Assembly: GCF_047601505.1 (NCBI RefSeq)
Contig: NZ_JASGJD010000001.1
Coordinates: 1,984,001 to 2,048,000, forward strand
Source: Cloacibacterium sp047601505
GTDB lineage: Bacteria; Bacteroidota; Bacteroidia; Flavobacteriales; Weeksellaceae
Length of the DNA: 64,000 nucleotides
Direction: 5' to 3'
Below the pieces are notes generated by a model. It made no database searches. It was not told the DNA's origin and worked only from the letters and a program-made list of their open reading frames with translations. Made by a program: the position numbers and the translations under genes. Shown in pieces: positions 25,479 to 35,049 of the stretch; the stretch's first letter is position 1, and every line of letters starts with the position of its first letter.

Positions 25479-28073
25479 TTAATTTTTCAAGTAATAATTC
25501 CACCAATTCATTACCTGAAAAGTATATTCCAGTTGGTTATTTTTTCTTAGAAGCCCATGTCCATCTTTTGGAAAAAGCAATAGTTTCACTTCTTTTTTTA
25601 AACTTGCCAGAGCAAGATACATGGCAACACTTTGATTCCAATTCACATGGTAATCTTCTTTTCCTGCCCAAATCAATAAAGGAGTTTGAATTTTTTCAGC
25701 ATTGAATACAGGGTTATTTTCATAAAAAACATTTTTCATTTCATAGAAATTACCTGTTAATCTAAAACTTTGGTCTGTCAATCTCCATATATTTGGACGC
25801 AAAAAATTGATGTTGTAAGAAAAATAAAAACTTGTTATATCTCCAATAGACACTCCACTTACAGCTGTTTTAAATCTATTGGTTTTTGTGATGATATAAT
25901 TCGTTTCAAAACCTCCAAAAGATTCTCCTGCTATACCCATTTTGCTTTTATCAATACTGTAATATTTTCCAACTTCTTCTATAGCTTCTTCTACAGCTCT
26001 TAAAGCAGATGCCCCAGGCTCATTTTGGGTATAGATAATTCTAGGTAAAATAACAATATAGCCATTCTCTGCCAAAAGACTTCTATTTATCCCTTGCTGA
26101 TTGTACCAAGATGGATAAACAAAATCTTTATATTCTCTGGCTTTATTCTCGTAAATATGAACAATTGTGGGATATTTTTTTTGAGGATTGTAATGTGGCG
26201 GAAGGATAACGGCAGCGTAGTTTTTAAAGTTTTCTTTATCAGAGATTGCTTTATTCCATGTTAAAACTATGGTCTTCGGAAAATTTTCAAAGTGAAAATT
26301 TTCTTGATTAGACTGATATAAAATTTCTGCGGTTGCTTTTTTTTGTTTTAAATCACTAGATATCCATTGATATTTTTTTATTTGAAAAGGAGTATTTCCA
26401 TTTTCAAAAGTATAGCTCATGCCTGTTTCAGACATTGCTATTGTTTCAAAAGAACTTCCTTGAAGAGGCTCTACGCTTTTAAGTTTTCCTTGTGTATAAA
26501 CCATGAGTCCCTCTTTTAATTCATCTGTCGTTTTTACTCTTAATACTATTTCTTGTTGTGGTAATGTAGGCAAATCATACCATTGGAGCATCTCCACTTT
26601 AGAGCTGCCAAACTTCTGTATTTTATATTGAAGATTAGGGTCTTTGTTTTGGGTTATGTTCAGCAATTTCTTTTTTTTAAGGTCATATTCCCATACATTA
26701 TGAACTCCCGTAAAATAAATTTTTTGTCTATTTTTAGAAAACAAAGGCTTATCTACAGGATATATATTTTTCTTACTTTGTCTGCTGAAAAAATAGAAAG
26801 GTTCCTCTGCTTTTTCTGTTATGTTAGAAGTCTTTTGGGTAATACAATGATAGCTCCACCAATGTCCTTGGTCAAAATAATAGATGGTGTTTTCATTTTC
26901 TAATACATAAAAATCAGTAGTCTTTTCTATTGCCCATTCTATATTTTGGGTTTTCAAATTTCTAAGTTGTATTTTAGGCATCAAGTGTTCATCTGTAAAA
27001 TCTTCATTTGCTAAATCTAAAACTTCTAATGTATAGTTATTATTAAAAACAATATATCTTCTGGTTATCCCTTCACCTGCCTTGCTTTCTTTTATCTCTT
27101 CATTGCTATAATCATACAAAAGGGCATTAACCTGTGATTTTTTATACCTTTCTATAAGTGGCTTTAGCCCTTTGTCATTGCTATTCCATTCTTCTACTTG
27201 CAATGTAGCATCTTCTGAATTAGAAATTGATGCTAGGTCTTTATAAGCCAACTGGGTTGCAAGAAGAGTATGAGGTTTTAAAAATTTAAAACGATTAAAG
27301 TTTTTTAGCTTTTCAGTAATATTTTTATTTACTATTTTTTCTCCCGAAGCATTATAGATTTGCAGGATATATTCCTGTCCTTTTTTCCATAAAAATAGAC
27401 TGTGAATTTCATTTTCAATCTTTTGCTCCCCTTTTGCGAGTAACTGTCCTTGTTGTGTGTGGTTTAATGTTACTTCTTCTTTTTGGGTTTTAAGGTTTAC
27501 TAGTAGGAGTTGTTCTTTCTGGTGAATCATAAATCTATCTTCAGTATTTAGGCTTTCCAGTTCTTTTATATTTGCATATTTTTTGAAGAGGTGATTCTTT
27601 TCATCTAACCAATATAACTCATCCCCTTTTAGTATTAGAAGTGTTTTATTCCCCTTGTGGTATATGTATTTTTTGACGTGAGTTTCTTTCCATTCTTGGC
27701 TATTGGACAAATTTCTTACGGTGAGATTTCCAGATGGGTCTCTTAGTATAAAATGTTGATTGTCTAAATAGGCATCAGCAGGATTTGGAAAAACAGCAAT
27801 AGCTTTATTCATTGTATTTTGCAACAGTCCCTCTGTTCTTCCATCATCATATTTTTTGATAAAATAACTCCACTTCCCATCAGGACTTAAACTTACATTT
27901 ATCAATTTATGCCAATTTCTATAGGGGAAGGCTTTCTTTTGAAGCTCTTCGGTAGTTACTTTAGTTTGCTCTTGTTGAGCTTTTTGAGCTTTTTGAGCTT
28001 GTTGTTCTTGAGCTGTTATTTTTGTCTGTAGAAAAAGGCTCATCAAAACATATACAATATTTCTAATACCCAT
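25479..28073 (-). CDS. S9-family prolyl oligopeptidase-like peptidase
   Basis: An 864-residue exported serine peptidase (signal peptide MGIRNIVYVLMSLFLQTKITAQ). The N-terminal two thirds form a WD-like propeller, and the C-terminal alpha/beta hydrolase domain has GIAGESFGGFETNY with the nucleophile Ser in GESFG, LIWAGKEDYHVNW with the catalytic Asp region, and FPKDGHGLL with the catalytic His. It is the last gene of a SusC-SusD operon, overlapping the SusD gene by 11 bp. That suggests cleavage of peptides in the periplasm or at the surface after binding by the Sus complex. The protein is longer than average for S9 because of extra propeller sequence. Confidence 0.9.
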   Translation of the reverse strand: MGIRNIVYVLMSLFLQTKITAQEQQAQKAQKAQQEQTKVTTEELQKKAFPYRNWHKLINVSLSPDGKWSYFIKKYDDGRTEGLLQNTMNKAIAVFPNPADAYLDNQHFILRDPSGNLTVRNLSNSQEWKETHVKKYIYHKGNKTLLILKGDELYWLDEKNHLFKKYANIKELESLNTEDRFMIHQKEQLLLVNLKTQKEEVTLNHTQQGQLLAKGEQKIENEIHSLFLWKKGQEYILQIYNASGEKIVNKNITEKLKNFNRFKFLKPHTLLATQLAYKDLASISNSEDATLQVEEWNSNDKGLKPLIERYKKSQVNALLYDYSNEEIKESKAGEGITRRYIVFNNNYTLEVLDLANEDFTDEHLMPKIQLRNLKTQNIEWAIEKTTDFYVLENENTIYYFDQGHWWSYHCITQKTSNITEKAEEPFYFFSRQSKKNIYPVDKPLFSKNRQKIYFTGVHNVWEYDLKKKKLLNITQNKDPNLQYKIQKFGSSKVEMLQWYDLPTLPQQEIVLRVKTTDELKEGLMVYTQGKLKSVEPLQGSSFETIAMSETGMSYTFENGNTPFQIKKYQWISSDLKQKKATAEILYQSNQENFHFENFPKTIVLTWNKAISDKENFKNYAAVILPPHYNPQKKYPTIVHIYENKAREYKDFVYPSWYNQQGINRSLLAENGYIVILPRIIYTQNEPGASALRAVEEAIEEVGKYYSIDKSKMGIAGESFGGFETNYIITKTNRFKTAVSGVSIGDITSFYFSYNINFLRPNIWRLTDQSFRLTGNFYEMKNVFYENNPVFNAEKIQTPLLIWAGKEDYHVNWNQSVAMYLALASLKKEVKLLLFPKDGHGLLRKNNQLEYTFQVMNWWNYYLKN

Positions 28074-29499
28074 TATTTTGAGGTTTTAGATTTGGATTGG
28101 CTAATAATTCACGTTCGGGTAATGGCAATACTGCCATATAGGTTTTCCAATTGGACTTTAAAGCGCCCATCACGTTATCTAGCTGTCCACTTCTTTTTAA
28201 ATCAAAAAAACGGTGTCCAAATTCTGTAAAAAACTCATGTCGCCTCTCGTTAAAAATTGCAACTCGTATATCATTTTGCAATGTAGAGCTATATACATTA
28301 AGTCCTGCTTTAGTTCTGATGATGTTTAAATTTGCCAACGCTTCAAAGGTGTTCCCGAGTTCATTGTTGCTTTCTGCTAGAATGAGGTAGGCTTCTTCTA
28401 CTCTTAGTACAATGCTGTATTCTTGTGAGGTAGTGGTTTTATTATTGAGTTTGTATTTGTAGGCATGGCTATAGCTGTTTTGACTATTGCTAAGTGTTTT
28501 TATCCATTTTTGTTTCCTTTGGTCGTTAGATTCAAAAGAATTGAGCAAAGATGAACTCAAGGCTACATTTGCCGGAGGAATTGTTGTAAAAGTAAAATAT
28601 TGTCCTTCCAAAGTATTGATGCCTACATCTGCTGGCATCCACTGTAGAATAGCACTTTTACTGTCTTTTAGAAATGTTTTACTGAGGTCTTGCTCCATTA
28701 AATAGAGGGAGTTATTGACCACTTTTGTAGCATATTCTTTGGCATTAGACCAATCTTTTTGATAGAGATAAACTCTTGACAACAATAGCTGTGCGGCGGC
28801 TTGGTTGGCTCTTACTCTACTGCTGGAGGGATAGTTTGCTGGAAGCTGTTGTTCTGCTTGCTTGAGGTCGGATATAACTTTGGTGTACACTTCTGTGATG
28901 GGTATTCTTTCTGCAAGTTGATTATCTTGGTAATGGGTGGTTTCTATATATGGAATTTCTCCATAGAGATTTACCAAATAAAAATGTAAAAGAGCTCTTA
29001 TAAAATAAGCTTCGCCACTGATTTGATTAGAGGTGTTTTCATCTAAATAATCATGGCTTTCTTCTATACCTTCTATAATATTGTTTACTGCATAAATCTG
29101 TTTATAGGCATTAACCCACATTGCATCTACAACACTGGTGTTTTGTTGTACATTGAGTTCATAAAAAGTTCTATAATCTAACGCTTGATTGGTATATGAT
29201 GTAATTTCGTCAGTATAGCATCCCAACAGGTTATTAATACCATATAAGTCACCTTTCAGCATGCCATTGGCTCGCAAGTTGGTATAGACATCTAATAAAG
29301 CTGAAAGGGCTAGTTTTTTATCTTTAAATACGGTTGTTTGAGAGATTTGGTTGGTAGGTTCACTTACTTCTAAAAATTTCTCACAACTCTGCGGCAAGAT
29401 GCTAAGGTGTGCCAAAAGCATTCCTGCGGCAATAATAGGCAATCTTTGTTTAAAAGAATAAGGATTTTTTATTTCATTTTCTGTATTGATTCTTTTCAT
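28063..29499 (-). CDS. SusD/RagB-family nutrient-binding lipoprotein
   Basis: A 478-residue outer-membrane lipoprotein that forms the lid of the SusCD import complex. Its N terminus has a hydrophobic stretch ending in ILPQSCEKFLEVSEPTNQ, where SCEKFLEV is the typical lipobox context of SusD proteins. The helical TPR-like core includes EAYFIRALLHFYLVNLYGEIPYI and VEEAYLILAESNNELGN. The C-terminal block FNERRHEFFTEFGHRFFDLKRSG is the family hallmark. It lies 4 bp downstream of the SusC gene and overlaps the peptidase gene by 11 bp. The peptidase partner points to peptides rather than glycans as the substrate, as in RagAB. Confidence 0.93.
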   Translation of the reverse strand: MKRINTENEIKNPYSFKQRLPIIAAGMLLAHLSILPQSCEKFLEVSEPTNQISQTTVFKDKKLALSALLDVYTNLRANGMLKGDLYGINNLLGCYTDEITSYTNQALDYRTFYELNVQQNTSVVDAMWVNAYKQIYAVNNIIEGIEESHDYLDENTSNQISGEAYFIRALLHFYLVNLYGEIPYIETTHYQDNQLAERIPITEVYTKVISDLKQAEQQLPANYPSSSRVRANQAAAQLLLSRVYLYQKDWSNAKEYATKVVNNSLYLMEQDLSKTFLKDSKSAILQWMPADVGINTLEGQYFTFTTIPPANVALSSSLLNSFESNDQRKQKWIKTLSNSQNSYSHAYKYKLNNKTTTSQEYSIVLRVEEAYLILAESNNELGNTFEALANLNIIRTKAGLNVYSSTLQNDIRVAIFNERRHEFFTEFGHRFFDLKRSGQLDNVMGALKSNWKTYMAVLPLPERELLANPNLKPQNNGY

Positions 29500-29503
29500 G
29501 GTT

Positions 29504-32500
29504 TTAAAATTTAAGGATGGCTGTGATGGAATATGTTTTCATGGAAGGCAGATATACTCCCACTCCTTCGGGGTCTATCCCTTTATAAGAGGTTATCGTT
29601 GCGAGGTTTTGACCTTGCCCTATTAATGTGAGACTTTCTATCCCTTTTGTTTTTAAGGGGATTTTATAACTCAATTGTACATTATTGAGTCTTATAAAAG
29701 AAGCATCTACAATTACGGCATCACTGGAGGTATATCTCGAAAAAGCGGTTAATGCTGCTGAGTTTCCTCCAGTGGTGGGTCTCTGGTAGCGAGCATCTGT
29801 ATGCTCAGGAGTCCAATAGTCGAGCATATAGGTGGGGATATTTCTTTGTATGCCAAGTAATGAAAGGTTATAATCCATGCTGTATTGTCTTTGTTTTACC
29901 CATTGAACTAGAAAACTGAAGCTAAGATTACGATAACGGAACTGGTTGCTAATGCCTCCAAAATGTTTTACCCCTATTTCTGCTACTTTCTGGCGGTCAT
30001 TGGTATCCAATTTACCATCTCCATTCATGTCACTAAACTGATAAACTCCTGTTACAGGATCAACTCCTTTATATTCATATACTTTTTTAATATTCATGGG
30101 CTGTCCTACCACATAGGTATTGGCATAGGAACTACTGCTGAGATTGTAATATTCTAGAAGTTTGCTTTTGGGAAGAGAAAAGTTGGCACTTAACTCCCAT
30201 TTAAAAGAGGTATTTTTATAAATGGATGCACTCATCTCTGCCTCTATTCCTGTGTTTTGTACTTTTGCTGGAAAGTTACTCTGTAAGGTTAAAAAGCCTG
30301 TAGTGGCAGCTAAAGGTACGCCTACCAATTGATTGCTTGAACGATTTCTATACCATGAAAAATTAATGTTTATTCTTTCTTTTAAAAGTCCCAATTCTAT
30401 GGCTGCTTCTAGCTTGGTTGTTTTCTCCCAACTGAAATTTGGATTATAGAGTCGTGATGGATACATCCCTACAACGCCATCATACAATAAGGTTGCTGTG
30501 GTGTAGGTGTCTAAATATTGATAGTCTCCAATTAAATCACTTCCTGCGGTTCCTATACTTGCTCTGAGTTTTCCAAAGCTTAATAGTTTTTTTAATGTTT
30601 CGTTGTTTTGGATGATATTTTCTTTGCTAAATATCCATGCTGCGCCTATGGCTCCGAAATTGGCAAATCTATTGTTCGCACCAAATCTACTCGAACCATC
30701 TCGCCTTGCTGTAAGGTTGATGAGATATTTTCCTGAATAGTCATAATTAAATCTTCCATAGAAGGCTGAATAACGGTATTGTACTCTTGTATCTTCATTT
30801 ACTTTTTGAACTTTGGCATTGGAAATATTTTGAAGCAAATCATTTGACGCAAAATCACTGCCTTGCAATCTTAATAGATGGTCTTTCTTTTCTTCTAGGG
30901 TGAGCCCTATTAAGGTATTGACGTGGTGTTTTTGCCATTCTTTATTCCATGTGATTTGTGGCTCGGCAATCCAACTATTTCTTTGAACATTCCCTAAGTA
31001 AATAATGCTATTGGTACTGGTATAATTCAGGCTTGGATTATAGGCTGTTGAAGGATTGGTTCGCTCTTCTTCCTGAAGGGTTTGGGTATATCCGGCATTA
31101 AGTTTTAGGGATATACTAGGAAATAATTGATAATAGGTATTTACTTGCGCGGATAAGGTTTTTAGCTCTGAGTTGTATTGATTTTCTAATTTAGAAATGG
31201 GATTGTCAAAAGTGTTATTTTCCCAGTTGACGGCTCCTGTACTTGTATATAATGCTGGTGCATTAGGACTCAGAATAATTTGGGTGCTAAGGTCTCTTTC
31301 TATAAGGTTATTGTCTTGTAAAGTATAATAAATCGTTGGGCTGATGCTAAATTTTTGGTCTGCACTATGATGTACCATATTCAAATTAAACCCTTTTCTC
31401 TCATAGCCATAGTCTTTTCCATAGGGGGTAGCTTGTTCTTGACGGTGGATACTCATATACCATTGCGTTTGTTCACTTCCTGAGGAAAGAGAGAGTTGCT
31501 GTTGCATATTCAGATAGGGCTTGCCTATGAGGGTTTTAAACCAATTGGTATTTCTTTGGCTGTCCCATTTTCCATTTACATCGTATGCTGTAGCGGGATA
31601 ATTGGTAATATTATCTAATCGATAAGCATCTTGTCGCATCTGTAAATATTGTGGCGTATCTGCAAACGTGATAAACTGATTGGATTTTGAAACTGAAGTA
31701 TTTAGCAATAACTCAGCACTAAGGCGTTGACTTTTTCCTCTTTTCGTGGTGATGAGAACTACACCATTTGCTCCTCTGCTTCCATAGATGGCGGTAGCAT
31801 CGGCATCTTTTAATACTTCAAAGCTTTCTATATCATTTGGATTGATGCTGTTTAGTGGGGAACTTTCTCCTTTGGATAGCATTCCCGAAGATAATGTGCT
31901 GATTGAGTTGTTTTGAGCATTTAAGGGGATGCCATCTACTATTATTAAGGGATAGCTTCCATCTGACCTTAGGCTGTTCTTTCCTCTAATCTGAATGTCA
32001 AAACCGCCTCCTGGTGCTCCACTATTTTGAACAATGCTTACTCCTGAGATTCTTCCCTGTGCTGCACTCAGCACATTGATTACAGGTTGATTTTCGAGTT
32101 GCTTATTGCTAAGTTTTGCTATATTTCCGGTTCTTTCTTTGTCTTTCACTTGGTAGTAACCGGCATTCAATATCACCTCATCTATTTGCTTTTCTTTTTG
32201 TAAGTGGATATTGAGGATATTTTGCTCTCCTACTTCTACTCTTGTCTCAGAATAATCGGGGTGTTTAAAAATTAAAATGGCGTTATTGCCTGTGATTTTA
32301 AATTGATATTGTCCTGATGAATTGGTGGTGGTTACGCTGTTATTTCCTTCTTGTGATACTACTACTCCTGCTATTGGTTTTTGGTTTGTGGTTACCGTTC
32401 CTTTGATGGTTCTTTCTTGCCCTTGGGCTGAACCATACAACACCATAGTGGCAACCAGGCTTACTTTGAGAAAGCCCAATTCCATTTGGTTTTTTTTCAT
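29504..32500 (-). CDS. SusC/RagA-family TonB-dependent receptor
   Basis: A 998-residue outer-membrane barrel. After the signal peptide comes a carboxypeptidase-like regulatory domain (IKGTVTTNQKPIAGVVVSQEGNNSVTTTNSSGQYQF), a TonB-box/linker region (IDEVILNAGYYQVKDKERTG), the plug with the SusC signature (SPLNSINPNDIESFEVLKDADATAIYGSRGANGVVLITTK) and a long barrel with the DARYQRPT...VIVDASFIRLNNVQLSYKIP end. It drives active TonB-powered import and pairs with the SusD protein 4 bp downstream. The length is typical. No anti-sigma or sigma factor pair is encoded beside it. Confidence 0.95.
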   Translation of the reverse strand: MKKNQMELGFLKVSLVATMVLYGSAQGQERTIKGTVTTNQKPIAGVVVSQEGNNSVTTTNSSGQYQFKITGNNAILIFKHPDYSETRVEVGEQNILNIHLQKEKQIDEVILNAGYYQVKDKERTGNIAKLSNKQLENQPVINVLSAAQGRISGVSIVQNSGAPGGGFDIQIRGKNSLRSDGSYPLIIVDGIPLNAQNNSISTLSSGMLSKGESSPLNSINPNDIESFEVLKDADATAIYGSRGANGVVLITTKRGKSQRLSAELLLNTSVSKSNQFITFADTPQYLQMRQDAYRLDNITNYPATAYDVNGKWDSQRNTNWFKTLIGKPYLNMQQQLSLSSGSEQTQWYMSIHRQEQATPYGKDYGYERKGFNLNMVHHSADQKFSISPTIYYTLQDNNLIERDLSTQIILSPNAPALYTSTGAVNWENNTFDNPISKLENQYNSELKTLSAQVNTYYQLFPSISLKLNAGYTQTLQEEERTNPSTAYNPSLNYTSTNSIIYLGNVQRNSWIAEPQITWNKEWQKHHVNTLIGLTLEEKKDHLLRLQGSDFASNDLLQNISNAKVQKVNEDTRVQYRYSAFYGRFNYDYSGKYLINLTARRDGSSRFGANNRFANFGAIGAAWIFSKENIIQNNETLKKLLSFGKLRASIGTAGSDLIGDYQYLDTYTTATLLYDGVVGMYPSRLYNPNFSWEKTTKLEAAIELGLLKERININFSWYRNRSSNQLVGVPLAATTGFLTLQSNFPAKVQNTGIEAEMSASIYKNTSFKWELSANFSLPKSKLLEYYNLSSSSYANTYVVGQPMNIKKVYEYKGVDPVTGVYQFSDMNGDGKLDTNDRQKVAEIGVKHFGGISNQFRYRNLSFSFLVQWVKQRQYSMDYNLSLLGIQRNIPTYMLDYWTPEHTDARYQRPTTGGNSAALTAFSRYTSSDAVIVDASFIRLNNVQLSYKIPLKTKGIESLTLIGQGQNLATITSYKGIDPEGVGVYLPSMKTYSITAILKF

Positions 32501-33233
32501 AATTTTGTTTCAGTTTTTTTATTAAACTAGCCGCTCTTCCTTGCTCCTGTCGCCAAACTTTGCAGGAAGGGCTTTTTCTTTTTACATTCTCATATTCTAT
32601 CAAATAAGTTCACGAAGCCTGTCAGACTAAGCACAGACCGAAGGTCTGCGAACAAAGTTCACGAAAACTGTCAGGCTGAGCACTAACCGAAGGTCTGCGA
32701 ACGAAGTTCACGAAGCCCACTTTGTACTTCTAACTTCTAAATTTTTACTTTTTACTTCCTTAGGTTGGGAGACATTATATTACATCTCCCTTTCCTAAAG
32801 GTCAATAATAAAATTTGATATGAATGTTGAATGTATGTTTCCCGTGTAAGCCCGAAAGCCGCAATGGTGCGCTGCCATTGTATCCGTCTATTTGATACTG
32901 TATTTTGAAAAGCAGCTTAGAAAAATGTAAAGAATGCAGACAGCATAAAAAAGAAAACGGCATGGAACTCTACAAATCAGCTTTTGAGGCACTGGTATAC
33001 CATGAGACAGATAAGAGAGCCCACGCCTAGGTCGTGAGCTTCAAGCTTATCATCTTGTCTCTATTTAAAAATTACCAGTTTTCAAAAGCAAGATTCTAAG
33101 CAATAGCTTCTTTTATTTCTTTGAAGTATCGCAAAATTACATCATTGGATGTAATGTTTTTACAAATATAACAAAATTTTATTATTGCGCACAGAAAACC
33201 GCATTATTTTTTTACTATTTCAATTAATTTGCT
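32501..33233. other. Noncoding region with 49-bp tandem repeats and a coding relic
   Basis: There is no intact gene in this 733-bp stretch. It holds two 49-bp units (see 32608-32714). At about 32913-33030 there is an open segment reading LEKCKECRQHKKENGMELYK then SAFEALVYHETDKRAHA, with a Cys pair and a stop. This looks like the 3' end of a decayed gene, but I cannot name it. Confidence 0.45.
32608..32714. repeat. 49-bp tandem repeat (two units plus partial)
   Basis: GTTCACGAA occurs at 32608, 32657 and 32706, exactly 49 bp apart. Each unit includes CTGTCAG...GAGCAC-like sequence and the small hairpin CAGACC-GAA-GGTCTG or its variant. Related pieces occur at 39090-39145, so this is a dispersed family of the strain. 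Confidence 0.75.
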
Positions 33234-33485
33234 ATGATGAATGAAGATAAGGATGTAATTATAGCTATTTGCAAGTATATTTATGTAAACTGGATTTCCA
33301 AGGCAAAATCACAGCGAGAATTTGCGTCCAAATGTGATATAGAAGAAAGTACTGTTAGAAAAATTAAAAATATTGCATTAGGAACATCAAAGACAGAGTA
33401 CAATATGTCCTTAAAAACCTTAGTGAAAATTTGCAGAAAAAAAGAAATTACGATAGAAGAATTTTTTAGAAATATAAAAAAATAA
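33234..33485 (+). CDS. XRE-like helix-turn-helix regulator
   Basis: A small 83-residue DNA-binding protein. It has the lambda-repressor-type five-helix pattern: KSQREFASKCDIEESTVRKIKNI is the HTH, and SLKTLVKICRKKEITIEEFF is the usual C-terminal helix ending. It is very short, with no sensor or peptidase domain. It lies alone between the SusC operon and the 33588-34733 gene, transcribed toward that gene. It could regulate its neighbours or be part of a mobile element; there is no direct evidence. Confidence 0.7.
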   Translation: MMNEDKDVIIAICKYIYVNWISKAKSQREFASKCDIEESTVRKIKNIALGTSKTEYNMSLKTLVKICRKKEITIEEFFRNIKK

Positions 33486-33587
33486 AAATTCTTATGAGAG
33501 TTGGGATTTTTTGTTTGTAAACACTTGAAATAATTATTTAAAAAGAAATTAGATTTGTACAACAACTACCAATATTAGCTACTGTTT

Positions 33588-34733
33588 TTATTTATAGCGA
33601 TTATCAACTTTTTTTTCACTTGTTTTCCGAAATGGAAAATCATCAGTTAATAGTTTTTCTAATTCTTCATCAAAACTCCAAACTTCATCTGCAAACTGCC
33701 AAAAGAATTCATAATGTTCAGTCTTATCTTTATACACAACAACTCCAACGCATTTTGTAGCTTTCATGTCATATTTATGAGCCATTGTGAAATTATGTAA
33801 TGCTGTCATTGCATGTTGTGATTTACTTGAATGTAACGGAATAAATACAAAAGCGCAATCTGTCCTTTGTATATAAATGCGATAAGGAATTATTACTTCA
33901 AATTTTTCACATTTTTCAATTGATAGTGATATTCTTTTTTTAAATTCAGTTAATTCAGTTCTGTTCAATTTTGCAATTTCTTTAATTATCGGATAATACT
34001 CAGTTTGGTGAGAAATCAATTTTATACTTTTATTAAAATTTTCAATAATTAGTGAAACATCAAATTCCGATTTCCTCTCATATTGATCTGTCAAATTCGA
34101 TATATATTTAGCATTAAAATGATCTGCATTTGGTGTTTCAAAAAAATGCCCCATAAGATATTGTTCAGGTAACTCATTAATCATTTTTTCGTTATAATAA
34201 TAAAAATCTTCTCTAAAATATAGGTATTCAAGTATTTCGACAGGAGTTATTAAATATTTGCAAATCCAATAATAATCTTCTGAATGAAAGAGATGAATTA
34301 AACCAATGTCTGTACTTTTATAAAACTTGAGTCTTCTTAAATCTTCTGGAAAATCATCATTTGGATGAAAAATTATTATTTTTTTTATATCAGAATTCTC
34401 ACGAGCTTCTTTTATATTAAGCTTGTGCCCTTTTTCATTTTCGACTATTATTTCAGAAAATTCATCAAAGTATTTTAATGTATTTTTGATTTGCTTGACT
34501 GCTTTGTTTTTAACCTTATTCTTATACCAAGACTCATTATTAGTTGAGTTCTTTTCCATTTCCTTTATTTGATAAATAAATAAAATGTCATCTAACCAGA
34601 TAATATTATCAGCGAATTCTAATTCTTGGTTTGTCATGGCATCTTTAAAATCATTTTTACTGAATGAAAATTCTTTAAAAAAGACATTTGAATTGATTTC
34701 GGAAATTATATTTTCGGAATTAGTTTTAGGCAT
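33588..34733 (-). CDS. Unknown protein with a possible PD-(D/E)XK-like motif
   Basis: I do not recognise a family for this 381-residue protein. No signal peptide or membrane segment is visible. Near residues 45-57, WLDDILFIYQIKEMEKN has the D...Q-x-K spacing of some PD-(D/E)XK nucleases, and a NERD- or Mrr-like nuclease domain is possible but weakly supported. The C-terminal part (CAFVFIPLHSSKSQHAMTALHNFTMAHKYDMKATKCVGVVVY) looks like a compact alpha/beta domain. It sits alone, and its flanks (ATTAGCTACTG at 33571 and TACGCTAAC at 34749) resemble decayed cassette termini of the array at 1-13 kb. A defence role is speculation. Confidence 0.5.
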   Translation of the reverse strand: MPKTNSENIISEINSNVFFKEFSFSKNDFKDAMTNQELEFADNIIWLDDILFIYQIKEMEKNSTNNESWYKNKVKNKAVKQIKNTLKYFDEFSEIIVENEKGHKLNIKEARENSDIKKIIIFHPNDDFPEDLRRLKFYKSTDIGLIHLFHSEDYYWICKYLITPVEILEYLYFREDFYYYNEKMINELPEQYLMGHFFETPNADHFNAKYISNLTDQYERKSEFDVSLIIENFNKSIKLISHQTEYYPIIKEIAKLNRTELTEFKKRISLSIEKCEKFEVIIPYRIYIQRTDCAFVFIPLHSSKSQHAMTALHNFTMAHKYDMKATKCVGVVVYKDKTEHYEFFWQFADEVWSFDEELEKLLTDDFPFRKTSEKKVDNRYK

Positions 34734-35049
34734 AATCTTCTATAATATTTACGCTAACTCATAAATGTATGCAATACAAAACTAAATTATTGATTACTTA
34801 AAAAGTATTCATTTTTAAACAATTGTAAGTAATTTATTGGCTATAGATTTTAGTTTATGCTTATTTGTTTTGTACAAATATAATAAAATCAGTTGATTAT
34901 AAAATGCATACCTCTGCTTTTTTATCAATAATTTAAATTATTAAAGTAAAGTTAAATTAAAAAAATATTTCTCGTTTACGGAAAACTGTAATGTGACATA
35001 AAAAAGACGTATGCTTTGATTTTTATTATGCAATTTTAATATTAAAAAT
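34734..35049. other. AT-rich intergenic region
   Basis: No gene is seen in this 316-bp gap. On the minus strand TATATTTG (34875-34882) fits the Bacteroidota -7 box and could serve the gene at 33588-34733, but no clear -33 TTG is present at the right distance. Confidence 0.4.

Noticed and set aside
32340..32603. 87-residue minus-strand frame overlapping the SusC start
   Set aside because: It is an out-of-frame shadow of the SusC signal region.
32820..32900. Cobalamin-type riboswitch near CCCGAAAGCCGCAATGG
   Set aside because: Only a single small hairpin is present, without the conserved core of a cobalamin or other riboswitch, and the gene downstream is an unrelated small regulator 330 bp away.
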